From positions 759,001-823,000 of the forward strand of contig OZ020518.1 of NCBI GenBank assembly GCA_963971425.1: a DNA stretch of 64,000 bases. Direction: 5' to 3'. The translations under genes were made by a program, and so were the position numbers. Below are positions 48,737 through 62,215 of the stretch, piece by piece. The notes beneath the pieces were generated by a model. It had not been told where the DNA came from, did no database searches, and saw nothing but the letters and a program-made list of their open reading frames with translations. Numbering within the stretch: the stretch's first letter is position 1; each line of letters opens with the position of its first letter. The stretch comes from Bryoerythrophyllum caledonicum (Eukaryota > Streptophyta > Bryopsida > Pottiales > Pottiaceae).

Positions 48737-49870
48737 ATGAAGATTGACTACTGCCAACAATACGCACAACACCGAAGTCAAGATACAAGATTTATCCACA
48801 AGGGCCGACACTCTCAAGGATCAGCTAAGCTACATATATGTATTATGTACTTAGGAAAGTCTTTACATTGCTCCTACAAACGTAGTAGGTACATGCTAGA
48901 AATTGTTGATGCTGCCATATGCATGTCTAATCCCTATTGCAAGAAGTCACAAGAGCAGCCCAAGCAGATTGGTACTGAAATGCAGGTACTCCTGAGGACA
49001 ACGCATGAAGCGACAGCACCCAGAGAAGAAAGCCAAGACACCTGCGACAAAAGCAACAAATTAGTGGTAGCACTCCGCAGTCAACAAACTCATCAACTGC
49101 TGCAGATCAGCAACAAAGTTCAAGGATCCACACCCCCCGAGGACAACACAAGGAGCTGCAATAGTCAAGTCCAGCACATACCGCAGCCCGAGAAGATCAA
49201 CATTGTGATGAATTACAGGGATCAACCCTTACGAGAACGACGTATGGAGCAGAAACACACAGCAAGGTGCGGCACGAGCAGCAGCACTCGCTGGAAGAGC
49301 GATGAGCTTCAAAACCGACACAGTCCAAAGAAACCAGGGTCATATCAACAAGGACAACAAAGGGAGCAGCAGTACCTGCTAGAGAGCACCACCGCAAGGA
49401 ATACAACAAACAACGACACTTCAGCCCACCCGGCCAAGGTACGTCCCTCTAACCCTAAACTCAGCACCACTTATTTTTTTTTCCATGACTTTAGGAAAAA
49501 CGCAGAACACATCAGCAGATCAGCGAGAAGAAATGAGACATGCCAACAAAACAAGAAGGAGCTGAAAAAGGACAAAACAACAGAATACGAGAACTCATCA
49601 AAACCGAAAACGAAGGAAGATCAGGCCTCTCGACCCTACAACTTGAGAAGTCCCACGTCAAGACCAATACAGCAACAACACCACTTCCAATGCCAAACTC
49701 GACAACTGAAAGCAAACAAGACCTTAGAACAGCAAACAAGCATCAGGTATGTGCACAATCACGTAAGCAACCTTACCACCACCACATCTCAATTCTTTCT
49801 TGCTAGTAAAACACTACTAAATACTGACAGATTGCCAAAGGCCATACAGCACACAGGAGACCATGACTAG
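48737..49870 (+). other. Long open stretch in LINE 5' leader (377 codons)
   Basis: ATG at 48737 to TAG at 49868-49870. The predicted chain is very rich in Gln, Thr, Lys and Arg with no domain I recognise. It may be an extra upstream ORF, or a by-product of the A/C-rich, stop-poor leader composition. The element's leader is unusually long, so translation of this frame deserves a test. Confidence 0.3.
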
Positions 49871-50185
49871 CCACAACCATACAAGCAAAACCCTAGCCGC
49901 CACAACAAGAATGACGAATCCACGAAAAAGCAAGATCAAAACGCCCATCTGAGTCATGACAACTTACCAGCCACAACCCAACGGCTACCAGAAGGAGCTA
50001 ACCCTATACGACCAAAAAAACGACGACGTTCATCAACCTCAACTACATCCAGCAAACACCAACACAATACAAGGTATAAATCACGCCCCCATTCCACTCT
50101 CAGATCCTCTCACATTGTTCTATTGCGCAGCCATTCTCTCCATGCGCTGAGGCAACACCGCGATATCTACCCAACCCGTGTAGAG

Positions 50186-50275
50186 TTCACGTGCCTGCCA
50201 GCAGCCGCGAAGCATTGGCGGAGAAGTGTGTTCACGTACCTGCCAGCGGCCGCGAAGCATTGGCGGAGGAGAGTG
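50186..50275. repeat. 45-bp tandem duplication in LINE leader
   Basis: ttcacgtgcctgccagc..gcattggcggagaagtgtg and its second copy starting at 50231 are in phase with the ORF1 frame (15 codons each; LPAAAKHWRR repeated). Confidence 0.9.
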
Positions 50276-51631
50276 GAGACATCTTCAAATCTAGCCCGAA
50301 CGCCCAGCACCAACAAAGAACAGGCTACCTCTCCCCCTGTGGACTTATTGTTTCTCTTATGGTTTATTTGTGTACTAATCAACTCTAACTTGATCTTGAA
50401 GTGCTCTCCACACACAGAAAGGTACCTGCAGACAAATGCAAGACGTCACAAGTTAGCACGCACACAAGTGGTGGTCAGACAGATCGAAGGCACTTCGACT
50501 TACCAGTACAAGGCGCAGCAGATCCGCACGAAGCGCCGTCTCCCGAAGCAGAGGGCTGCCTACAAACCCCGATACCGACCTCAGCAAAGACGAACGCGGA
50601 GTACCACCCCAAGCCAGGCGATCGGACAAGCCCAGCCCTGGAGACCCAAACCCTACAGAAGCCGAAGGAAGAGCCGCGCAGACAGGCGACAACTAGACCG
50701 CAGAGCCGTGCAGATCGCAACCGGCAACCAAGATCAAACCCTACACGCGGTCGGAAGTGAAGCTTACACTCAACGGCCATGCCCGCCGTTTGGTAACCTA
50801 TCGTGCTGCCAGCCCAGACAAACACAGCGCCCGGAGACTGCACGCAGGCAAGCGCAAGACACACACAACGACTCTGTTAAGCCACTAACCCGCCGAATAT
50901 CCCGAAGCCGGCACCCTCGCCCCAGTCCCAGACGATTCGCACCTCCTTCTTGGTGGGATCAAGACCTACCGAGCGTAATCTTCGCAGAAGGCAGCCAAAG
51001 GAAGGGCCCATCTCGGAAGGCGATCGAAAACCCGGTGGAACCAGAACGGTGTGGAGAGCTGAACGTGAAGTCACGCGCCCACGCGGGAGATACAGTGAAG
51101 ACGCCAACCTGTTACATTCAGCCCCCTCCCCCAAGACCGACCCCAGGGACCCAACTCCCTGCCTCTTCCAAAACCGCCAGCGTGACAACGACCAGTTTTG
51201 GTGAACGAAGAGGAGACCAGGAGAAGACTGAGAGTAGACCAAGAGGTGCAGTCCTAAATTACAACACCACCAACTGTTCCCCTCAAGCCAAGACCCCACA
51301 TCATAGCGTACCAAAGGTAAAAATTTGTTCAGGCCATACCTCTTTCACTTCTTTATCACAACTATCTGTTTTTTGCCATCATTGGGATTATTATGCAATC
51401 CTATGGGCATGTAAACAACATATTATAATTAAGCCAGCTACTTGGGGAGGTGACCAACATTCTGGCACCTCCCATGTGTGTGCATGCGCAAGAGTCAATG
51501 TCAATGTATTGTATTATGATAATCCCTCTAAAGTCCAAGTCTTAGATATTAAGTCGGTCGATTGTTGGTATACCTTTCATATTACTTTCAAACCCTTCTT
51601 GGTAACTCTAACATCAAAAAGCCTTCAACGT

Positions 51632-53317
51632 ATGTTGGAGGGAGAAGTTGAGGACAAGATGATAAGGGCCAATAGTGAGCCAAGACAATCTCCTCCATCG
51701 ATTAATATTCTTCACTTTGACTGTCACAGTATGTCGCAATGCCAAGATGTTGCCTCCTCCTCCAAGCGGCTATTTGTTGATGTGGTTGAAGAAAATCCTT
51801 GCCCAGTAAATACTAGTCAAAACCTCCTATTTATCACAAACACTAGCCAGAAAAAAGTGAAGGCAACAAGTTTGCCTTGCACCGAATTTTGGCTAGGCTT
51901 CCATGCAATGAATATGATTGCAAAAAAGAATGGGAATCAAAAAATACCTATAGTTAGCATAGAAGAGTTGGTGAAATGTGGACTGAATATACAAGAAGCT
52001 AGTGAAAGTTTTAATGCCATGCCTGCTTTTCCATTCGTCCCCCAAAACGAATGGCCATCTGAAAGAATAGATGGTAAATTGGGTAACCACTTTAATCTTA
52101 CCCAACTTCCAAGTGAAGTTGAGGTGGATACTAGTGGTTATGCATTGGACTACCAAGTGGCGATTTACTTCGAACTCGGTACCCAAGTTTGGACCAAAGA
52201 CATCGTGTTAGACATGGTGAAAGCTAGGCTAAACGAAATGGGGATACCTACTGGAGCAGGCATTGGTGAGCCAATAGCCGTATTTTGCTACCACCAAACC
52301 AACAATTGGAATGGGGTCATTAAAATACACCTAAAGAATCCGGATATTGATGCTAGTGGATTGTTGAAAGGCAAGAGACCCTTCATTCTCATCTTGAATG
52401 AAGGGATTCCACACAAGGGTAAAGTGTGCAAATCATATGACTCCCTTGCCTTTTCACACCTACTATCAGTGAAAATATCCGGCCCTAATCTTGCCAACAA
52501 AGAATCTTTTGAATTGCATGAAGAGATAGTAAGGGACAGTTTTGCAAGGGGTCATGAGTTTGAAATAACCGGGGTTGAAAAAAAGGGACTCGCTGATTTT
52601 GCATGGGTAAAAACTCCCTCCCCAGATCAAGCAGCCAAAGTCAAAGATTACAAAATCTCATTTTCTAATGAGATATTTGTGCCAATGTTTGCCACTAGGA
52701 AGATGGATGAAAATGAAATCGCAAAAAAGAATTGTCTCATTCTCATTGCTAAAAACCTTAACAAAACAAAAAATGAAAAAGAAATTACAAATGGAATCAA
52801 ATCCATATTTGGTGAGGAGAATGTGGTTAATATATTCTTCAAACTCGAACATGGGCGGCATGTAGGGACATGTAACATTGAATGCCTAAATGCTGCTGTA
52901 TATAAAAAGTATGTCAAACAAAGCAAGAAATTACATGGTAAGTATGTCATGTTCACACCTCATCCTAAGAGTTTAGATGGAAGCAATAAACCAAGTACGG
53001 AGGAACTCACGAGATTAGAATTCTCGGATGTAAACTCGGCAGTAGTAAACGCTGTGATTGCCATGGAGAATGGACCGAACAAAGGGAACGGAGTTACCCT
53101 TAACCAACTTAGAGAGGAGATGAAGACCATGAAAGGTGAGATCGTACACGAGGCAAGACAATATGCGGATATGGTACAAGCGAATACCGTCAAGTCCCTT
53201 AGGGGAGAAATGTCAACTCTCCGATCTCAACTCATCCAAACAATCATGGCGGCCGAATCACAAGCATCGGAACGGGAGCAACGTGCGATAGAAGGCAAGA
53301 TGGACATGTCAAACTAA
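51632..53317 (+). CDS. LINE ORF1 protein (RRM-like domain and coiled coil)
   Basis: I take the ATG at 51632 because composition changes from GC-rich and Arg/Pro-rich leader to ordinary coding sequence near there. The frame is open upstream to 50123 without a convincing ATG. The product is 561 residues, ending at TAA 53315-53317. Residues about 365-450 look like an RNA recognition motif: CLILIAKNL as RNP2-like strand and HVGTCNIECL as RNP1-like strand. Residues about 489-560 form a heptad-rich coiled coil (LNQLREEMKTMKGE, then LRGEMSTLRSQLIQ). ORF1 proteins of LINEs bind their own RNA and multimerise through coiled coils. Here the coiled coil follows the RRM rather than preceding it. The frame is intact. 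Confidence 0.75.
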   Translation: MLEGEVEDKMIRANSEPRQSPPSINILHFDCHSMSQCQDVASSSKRLFVDVVEENPCPVNTSQNLLFITNTSQKKVKATSLPCTEFWLGFHAMNMIAKKNGNQKIPIVSIEELVKCGLNIQEASESFNAMPAFPFVPQNEWPSERIDGKLGNHFNLTQLPSEVEVDTSGYALDYQVAIYFELGTQVWTKDIVLDMVKARLNEMGIPTGAGIGEPIAVFCYHQTNNWNGVIKIHLKNPDIDASGLLKGKRPFILILNEGIPHKGKVCKSYDSLAFSHLLSVKISGPNLANKESFELHEEIVRDSFARGHEFEITGVEKKGLADFAWVKTPSPDQAAKVKDYKISFSNEIFVPMFATRKMDENEIAKKNCLILIAKNLNKTKNEKEITNGIKSIFGEENVVNIFFKLEHGRHVGTCNIECLNAAVYKKYVKQSKKLHGKYVMFTPHPKSLDGSNKPSTEELTRLEFSDVNSAVVNAVIAMENGPNKGNGVTLNQLREEMKTMKGEIVHEARQYADMVQANTVKSLRGEMSTLRSQLIQTIMAAESQASEREQRAIEGKMDMSN

Positions 53318-53354
53318 TATTGCCAAAAAACGCTGCAATAAATCAATACATATC

Positions 53355-53532
53355 AGTATATATGTATACTATATTATACAATATAAAAATCCAGAAAAAA
53401 CATTACAAAAACTCATACAAACCAAAAACAAAAACAAAAACTTTAGTATATTTATATACTAATAAACACAACAATTACAAAAAAAATATAAACAAAAACA
53501 AAAAAAGATATAATATAGTATATATATATACT
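53355..53532. repeat. Three AT-rich palindromes between ORF1 and ORF2
   Basis: agtatatatgtatact (53355-53370), agtatatttatatact (53445-53460) and agtatatatatatact (53517-53532) are near-perfect or perfect 16-bp palindromes in otherwise A/C-rich, unstructured sequence. Confidence 0.85.
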
Positions 53533-53561
53533 ATTGTCATACCAATATTCTACCAAAAAAT

Positions 53562-53703
<142 letters not shown>

Positions 53704-53769
53704 AACCCCACACCCCTCCCACTAGCAACCACAAACATTATCCATTGCAAATTATCAATCATACTCTGT

Positions 53770-53796
53770 GGAGACATAGAAACTAACCCCGGCCCG
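53770..53796 (+). other. 2A-like ribosome-skipping motif in ORF2
   Basis: Encodes GDIETNPGP, fitting the consensus D(V/I)ExNPGP, and is preceded by the hydrophobic KLSIILC typical of active 2A sequences. In known 2A sequences the ribosome skips the bond between the last Gly and Pro. That would release the poly-Gln leader peptide from the enzymatic part of ORF2. Confidence 0.85.
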
Positions 53797-56700
53797 ATGC
53801 CAAATGTCTTCCACAACCATCCAAAAACACACAAAAGAATATCAAAAAAATATTTCATACCAAATACGATAAAACTCCACCCCGAATTTCAACACCTAGC
53901 ATCCTCCTTTGCACCACTTCTGAAAAATACTCACATACTTCACCAAACATATTCTACCCTCTACCCCAACATTTCCCGATACATACATCAAAAAAACAAC
54001 CACCCACCCACACATCTCTTGTTTGCTATAATTACCACCCTCCACCCTTCAATAGAAGAATGCAACAATATTATCAACCAACATTCTACCAACACAAACT
54101 CAACACATTGGACAAATTTACTACTAAACACCCTATCCTCTCTATAGAACCCCCCCGAAAGACATATAGATACACCCCACCCTTACACCAAATTCCTAGA
54201 AGAAAATCATCATTTATTTGAACACAAAACCGCCCTACACAATGACCTATACAACTTCATTCATAGCCAAACCCCACCCCCTTCCCTCGATGAACTACAA
54301 CTAAAATTCCCATACTTTCCGCACAATCTTATCCTTGAAGCACTTAGATGCTTTGAACCAATTCAGTCCTACACGCACCCCACCCCGACACCCACCTACA
54401 TTCCCCCTCCACTTTGTAACCACAACAATATAAACGATAGTAGCACATATATAATTACATGGAACGCCGCAACGTTAAACACTGCTTTACCATGCATCCA
54501 CAACTTAACCGCCCACATCAACACACCACCCGCCATAATTGCCATACAAGAAACGAAACTAACCGCTACTAAATCCACGAAATACATTCAAAAAACATTC
54601 CCCGATTATAAACTCATATTTAATAACACTCATTCTCTCACACGATGCATCCAACAACGAAGGCCATACACTCCGGCTAGAGGAGGTCTACTCATGCTAA
54701 TACACCAATCATATGCCTTCCCCGGAAATATCACTAAAATTCCTACCCCGGCTAATATATCACCATATTTTCAAATCATTGAAATTACCAACCGACCCCT
54801 CCAACCATGGCTTATTCTTTATTTATATATGCCCACGCACATAGAAGATTCTAGGCTTATTCCTGAAATCCAAAATTCCATCACCTCACAAATAAATACA
54901 CACAATAACCATACAATAGTACTTTGCGGAGACTTTAACCGAGATATCGCCCTTATCGGACGACAAAACGGAGGGGTTTTTACTCCTCCACTTGACATAG
55001 ACTATCAATGGCAAACCTATACGGATAACCTAGGACTATACCTAATCCCAACCAATACACAATACTCTCGTCAAGGTGGACTTAATTACACACACACTAG
55101 CCTAATTGATGGTTTTTACATTAAAACACCTAACCATATCCGATATACATCTACCACAAATACCACAACCAACTTAAATTCAGACCACTTCCCAATCCAA
55201 CTCAATATACCTCACAACATCCTTATAAGTAGACCTCCCACAACCATCAACTCAAATAATATTAAAATACAGAACCCCATCCCAAGAGAAAATCTTCATA
55301 ACTTTAACACAATATTCTTTGAAAAGAACTCACTACAAATAGACTCTCTCATAGATATTCTTTCTAACCACCAACACCTCACACACATACAATGGCAAGA
55401 AGCTTGCACGAATCTTGACAAAATTATTAATGAAATTTCTACTATATTAGAAAAAACTTGTAAAGCACCCCCAACTCCTCAGCTCACACCTCGAACCTCA
55501 AAACAAGGGGGTTATCTCCCGAGAAAGCTTGCCAAAAAATGGAAACAACATCTTGTCACATACCACACTATTCGTAAAACAATTTATATTGCTAAAACTA
55601 ACCAAAATTGGCGAAACCACCCCATACTCTCCGAACTACAAAACCTGCATCACCCCCAAATCCCACAAATACCACTACCCGACACCCCTCACGAAGATTG
55701 GCTAAAAAACATTGCTACCATTGCAAAAGATGCCAACAAAGATGCTCGAAAAATTACCACAAAATATGCAAGAGAATGTGTCAAAAAAGCCATATCTAAG
55801 TACCGTCAATTATACGAAACTAGCCCAAAAAAGATTAATCGTAAAGTCTTTAAAAACAACACAAACATACCATTAGACTGCATTCTAGACCAAAACAATA
55901 ACATATTAACCAGCCCAGATGACATCGCAAACGAAATACATCTTCAGCAATCCATAAACAATAGACCAACCACCCCCCCATGTCACTTTCAACCACAACA
56001 TACACCAACATGCACATGCGGAGTTAGACAATACCCGTGGCATGATCTAGACGGATTTACTATTGATAAAAGAGGCGAATCAACAACACCCCTCCACACA
56101 TATTATAACAGAGATACATACAACATGTGCCTGAAAAACCTAGGGACCAATAAAGCCCCTGGCCCGGACCACATACCCAACTCAATTCTAAAAAACATGC
56201 CCCCAAGATTCCACGATCTTTTATCATTATTTTTCCTTCATTGTTACAAACAAAAATCCATTCCCGCATCTTGGAAAACAAGCTTAACAATCTTATTATA
56301 CAAAAAGGGCAACCCATCCGTGCTACCTAACCACCGACCTATTGCCTTAGCTAATACCATTTACAAATTATATACTAGTACACTTACATCAATATTATCC
56401 GCCTACGGAGAAACACACCAAATATTACATGAAAGCCAAGAAGGGTTTAGAGCCGAAAGAAGTACCACGCGTCAACTTCAAACCCTTATTGCCGCTCTTG
56501 AAGATGCTAAATTCACGAATAAAGACATTTACATACTCTATATTGACTTTAAAAATGCATTTGGCTCTATTGACCATCCTCGATTGCTAGCCGTTATGAA
56601 TGATCTTGGATACCCGGAAGACGCAGTCACACTAGTTGGCAATATATACTCCCAATCTACCACTACATACGTTGGAGAATTCTTTGGTAAAACACGCCCT

Positions 56701-59700
56701 ATCCCCATCCAATGTGGTACCATCCAAGGTGACACATTGAGCCCATACCTCTTTATTATTTTTCTAGAACCTTTACTCAGATGGCTTCAAAGAGGTAATA
56801 ACGGCTACACATTCGGTACCTCTAAAGTCACCGTAAATTCGGCCGCATATGCCGATGATCTAGCGGCCATCTCCGGACGACTTAAATCACTTCAAATTCA
56901 ATTAGACAAAATAGACAAATTTTGTCTATGGACCGGGATGGAACTGGGGGTCCAGAAATGTGCCGTAACTGGATGCCCAAACAAATCCAAAATAAATCCG
57001 ACCGCCTTCAAAGCCCTTATTCAAACTACCAATATCCACTATCGTAATCAACCAATTCCGGTTCTCAACCAAAATCAACCCTACATATACCTTGGAATAA
57101 ACCTAGTCCCATCTCTAAAATGGAAAACCCAAATCCACGCCACTACTACAAAACTTATTAAACAATGCAAGGAACTTACACTCTGTCCGGCCACATTGCA
57201 ACAAAAAATAAAAATGATCGATACCGTCATACGTCCGGGTATCTCATATAGTTTCTATGCGGTCCCTTATTCTATGCCCGCCATAAATAAACTTGATAAA
57301 AAAATCATAGCCATACAAAAGAAAGTATGCGGACTCCCTAATTGTACGCCTAATGTCATAACACAACTCCCCCACGAACTATTTGGATTAGAAGCTTTCT
57401 CCCTCAAAAATGCCTATCTACGCTGCATTGGAGAATAACTCCAGAATGCACTTAACGATAAAGGACGACTAGGACTAATTTACAATGGACTCCTTCGACA
57501 CATCCTGGCCATTTATGGAGGAGCACAACACCTCCAAAGACTTAAAAAATCTGATTGTCTTCGGTCCCCCATTACCCGCACACTTTTTCTACTCAAAACA
57601 GAAGGTCAAATATTTCTAAAAAGCACAGTAGAAGATTTCCTACTAGACCCCGCACCACTTGAACAAAATTGGGCAAATGAAATACATAACCTCCCTAGAC
57701 TTGACCGACATTTATCCGACAAACTCCTACAAAAACTTCTCTCAGCTAACATTACTGATCTAAAACAAATTACACTACCAAATGGAACACACCTCATGGA
57801 CGATAAGAGCTACAAAACATCATATGGTACCCCCCATAAATTAATAAAAAGTGCACTAAATATTGCTAAACAAATATTTTGTCACCCTCCATGTCTCCCT
57901 ACATGCCCTAACCCTTGCACCACTCACGCCCCACCATACACACTTAAAGACTCATACATCATCAATCACAATGACATCCACCCCAACACTAGCCCCCCAT
58001 TAATCCCTCCACACCCGCCACATCCACGACCATATGCCCCTCCACCACACATATTAAAAAATCCTTCCACACACCCAATAAACAAAATATCCGCGCACAG
58101 ATATCGTAAATACACTGACTCAAACAAAATAAGCAGACAATATACGTCATACTTATGCCATTGGTCCCACAATAACAACACCTACGCCAAATGGCTCCCA
58201 CAAAGAAATCTTTTCCCTTGGCACAACCCAAATACTTCCTTACATAACACCGAAATCCTCACACAATACTACATTAGAACTCAAAACAGTTATTACCTAA
58301 ATATCATACAAATACACCACCCCCAAGCACAACCTCGAGATAGCAGATTTGTCACGTCACCTCTTATTATCCCCCTTCTTAACATCTTTACTACTGAATG
58401 CAACCCAGAAACGGACATCCAAGCACAAACAAATAAAATCAAAATACAGCAAGACAATGCCCACATATACGAAGCGAATGGTAGACATCTAATAACCATA
58501 TCACTCACTAGACTACAATGGTTGTGGAATCAATATCATAATGCACTACAAACCCACATTAACATTGAACCAATATCCCAAACATTCGAAACCGAAATTG
58601 TTTGGCTATACCAAAGATATAACTACCAAATACCCAAAAATGACCCCCTTAAAAATGCACACTACACATTACCCGATCCTATCTTAGACTACATCATTAC
58701 ATCAATGAATATCACACATTCATACTTCTCATCCCCCGTTACGTGTTCCACAAAAATCTCAAAATTCTACTCCCCATTTGAACGAGATACGATTTTTGGT
58801 TCTCTTGGAAAAGCTTTTGATTATAAGTGGAGTGGAATAGGCCTTGCACACCCTCACAACGAAGAAGAAACACAACAAGCAATACATTGGGCACGCCTAG
58901 CGGCAAATAATGACCCCAACCACAACATCACCATTATTATCACTCCCGACACTCAATGGTACCATAACCCTAACCCATATTTAGGCCCATTCCCGGACTC
59001 CCACATCATAGCACTATTTGAAGCGGACTCTATGACATACAAAGAACCCACTATGCCGCCGCAAATACAAACACCTCGCCTTGAACCGGCAACCCTACGT
59101 ATCCTATGCATACACCATCAAACTCGTGAAATAGGTACTCTAGACAACCTCACTCATCTCACTTTGCTAGCAAAAAATCTAAACATCAACAAAGTATACA
59201 CCGCAATTGCTTCTCCCACACCCATTTCAACCCATGTAAATCGCAACAAGAAATGGTCTAAAACCCCCCACACAAACATCTCCACATCACAAATTACCGA
59301 ATTGAGCCTCCCCCTCTCCTACTACCAAACTAATATAGATCTTAAATTTGACCCCAACTTTAGCTACTACACTGACGGCTCTTTCAAAGAACCAACCGAA
59401 GTAAGCCCGGGACATTGGCACCGAGAGAAAGCCGGTTATGGGATATACAATTCCACCAAACAAATTAAACTAGGTAAAAGACTACATGGACTCCAAAATA
59501 TTCTAAGAGCCGAAATGATGGCTATACACAAAACCCTTAAAATAATCACCACTCAATACCCAAACGAACCGGCTCACATTTTTACAAATTGCATAAATGT
59601 ATTATATCTCCTTAATACACATATTAAACACCCCACTTTACACAATAGTCACCCGGATAAAACTATCCTTACATCTATGGTGGAAATGCTCCAAAACCGT

Positions 59701-60900
59701 ACACAGATTACTACACTCCATAAAGTCCGTGCTCATGCTAATATCGACGGTAATGAACAAGCCGACAAACTAGCAAAGGAAGGAAGAGAAAAAACCCACA
59801 AGAATGCCGAACACCCATACGAACACGCCCATGCCACCCCATACTACTTCCATAGATATGAATGGCCCTCTATGGGTGAAACTCCCGATAAAGGCCCCAT
59901 ACGATTCTTAGACAAATACCTCAAAAAACATGATCTCGTAAATAACCTAGTAAAACTTACAGAAAACTTCCCCAATATTGATAAATGGACTGGCAACCCA
60001 AACATTCATAAGGTGCTATCCAACAATTTCTGGAAAAACCCCATAATTACAGATCCACAAATCACCTGCCTAATGAAATTCCGCACCGGACAATACATGG
60101 GTAATGCCCGCAAACAACTCTTCTTTGGAGTAGAAAGATTCCCTACAATTACATGTCCAATTTGTAACTCCACGGACCCAGACACATGGCTACATATCCT
60201 ACTCAAGTGCCAAAACCCCCATATACATTCACTAATTGTCAAAAGACATAACAAGGCTGTATGGGCTATTCGTAAACTACTTATATCATCAACCAAATCC
60301 CGGTGCTTCATTCTCATGAATGCCGGAACCTTCAATGACAACCCACAAGAAAATACGGTCCCCCCGTGGCTATTACCCTGCAGTTGTCATACCCAAAGAT
60401 GTCACTGCAATGCAAGATTCAAACCGGACCTACTATGTGTTAGAGGACTTTCATACAAAGACTCCCCACCAAACCACATAGACCCTAGGCTTACCATCCA
60501 ATTTATTGAATTCACATATTGCAATGATAGATTCTCCCCGGACACTATTTCAAACAAAACAAATAAATACCAACCATTACTTGACGATATTCAAGCACTA
60601 GGATGGAAAGTAGACCCCCTCATTGTCATCACCGCGGGTGCTAGAGCCACCACCTTCATCCCCTCAATGACAACCCTTGAAGACACATTTCAAATTCCCA
60701 ACACTTCAATCAAAGCCACCTTTTCAAATATTAACACTATTGCAATTCAACATGCTATGTCGATACTCTTACATAAACGTAAACTTGAAAACAACCAACC
60801 CCTCCCGGACGCTTCAAACCCCCCCCCCATAGATCTATACTTGCATTTTACATTTTACCGTACATGCCCTTCTCCCCTTTTAGGACTTTTTGGGACCTAG

Positions 60901-61068
60901 GGTCCTTTGGTATTGGTTACTTGTTACTGGGTACATAGTGTCCACCCTCGAAAGGGGGAAGTAGTTCCATACTACTAACCCATGCCCGGTGGGCATGGAC
61001 TTAGTGGTGGAATGAACGGACACTTTACTCACGCCGGCCCCCTCCGGGGACCGGCGTTCTTCTTCTTC
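60901..61068 (+). other. LINE 3' untranslated tail with hairpins and TTC repeats
   Basis: Three inverted repeats in 100 bases: agtagt-tccat-actact (60961-60977), ccatgccc-ggt-gggcatgg (60981-60999), and cgccggcccc..ggggaccggcg with one mismatch (about 61032-61056). They are followed by TTCTTCTTCTTCT, then the target duplication. Structured 3' RNA plus a short-repeat tail is the usual recognition site for LINE reverse transcription. Confidence 0.75.
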
Positions 61069-61080
61069 TAAATTACATCT

Positions 61081-62215
61081 TCACGGTAGATGTAGAGGCA
61101 TGTAGCAAAATTTTATGAAAACAACCTAGGGAAGAGAAATATGTACATGATGTTTGATGCAAAGATCAATAATACAAAATAGTTACATATACCTTAATTG
61201 AATATGAAGCTTGTGAATAATGATGGACTTTGAAATTGTATCGAAGCTTGTTTTTCTAATCATATTTTGCTTATAGTAAGACCAAAGAATGAAAGAACTC
61301 TAACCTAACCCTTAGACAACATGCATTCAACACAATTCAACCAAGGCTTAAGTCCCCTTATATGTACATCATGCATTGTATCCATTGTAGCTATGATGAA
61401 ACTACATCAATCTTCTCATGGAAGTTACAACTATGATGAAAATTTTAACTGATTTATTTCTTCTTTCCTATTTATGTGAGACTATAGCATGCCATTTTGA
61501 TTTTAAAATAAAATTACCTTAAAAATACTTATAAATTCTACAACATAAATACTGAAGTTTTTCATAAAATAAGGCAAATAGATCATAACTTCTAACCACT
61601 TCTAACAAATTCAATGATTACAAATTAGTTCTAGAAAATTAGAAGTATTTATGATTAAGACTAAGAGAAAAGAAATGGCTAACATACATAGTATAGTACA
61701 ACATGACCTCTCCTTCTACATTCCCAAAGATAGTTATAACTTGAAGCCAAAGGGCACCAACCTCTTTAAAATCTAATAACCATCAAGAGTGAATAAACAA
61801 GAATATTACAAATAAGAAGAGGAGTATTGTATTGTATTTGAGTAAAAAAATCACTCAAAAATAATTAACAAACAACAAAGATAAAGAAGTTCACTTTGCT
61901 TGCATGCTCAAGGCATAACACACTGTAACCTCTTTTATATCACTTTCTACAATATCACCCAAATTATAGATTCAAAGCATTTTATCATGATTTAAGGTAT
62001 TAAAGTGGATTACAACATTTTATTGTCAAGGGAAAAGTATGATAGTGGAAACTTTGAGTCTTGGACTAGCACTAGTAGAAGAAGAAGAACTTCGGTTACC
62101 AAAGGAGATCGACATGAATAAAGTGTTTGTTTGTTCCACCACTAAAGCGATGCCCATTGGACAAGGGTTTAGTGATATGGCACTACTTTCTCCTCTCACT
62201 GGTAGAAACACCTTC
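61081..62215. other. Intergenic, no gene seen
   Basis: AT-rich. The short open stretches near 62039-62287 overlap on both strands and match nothing I recognise. Confidence 0.4.

Noticed and set aside
50123..51631. N-terminal half of the 1064-codon open frame as part of ORF1 protein
   Set aside because: It opens with TTG rather than ATG, is Arg/Pro/Gln-rich with leader-like GC composition, and the first good ATG before ordinary coding composition is at 51632. Kept only as a finding.
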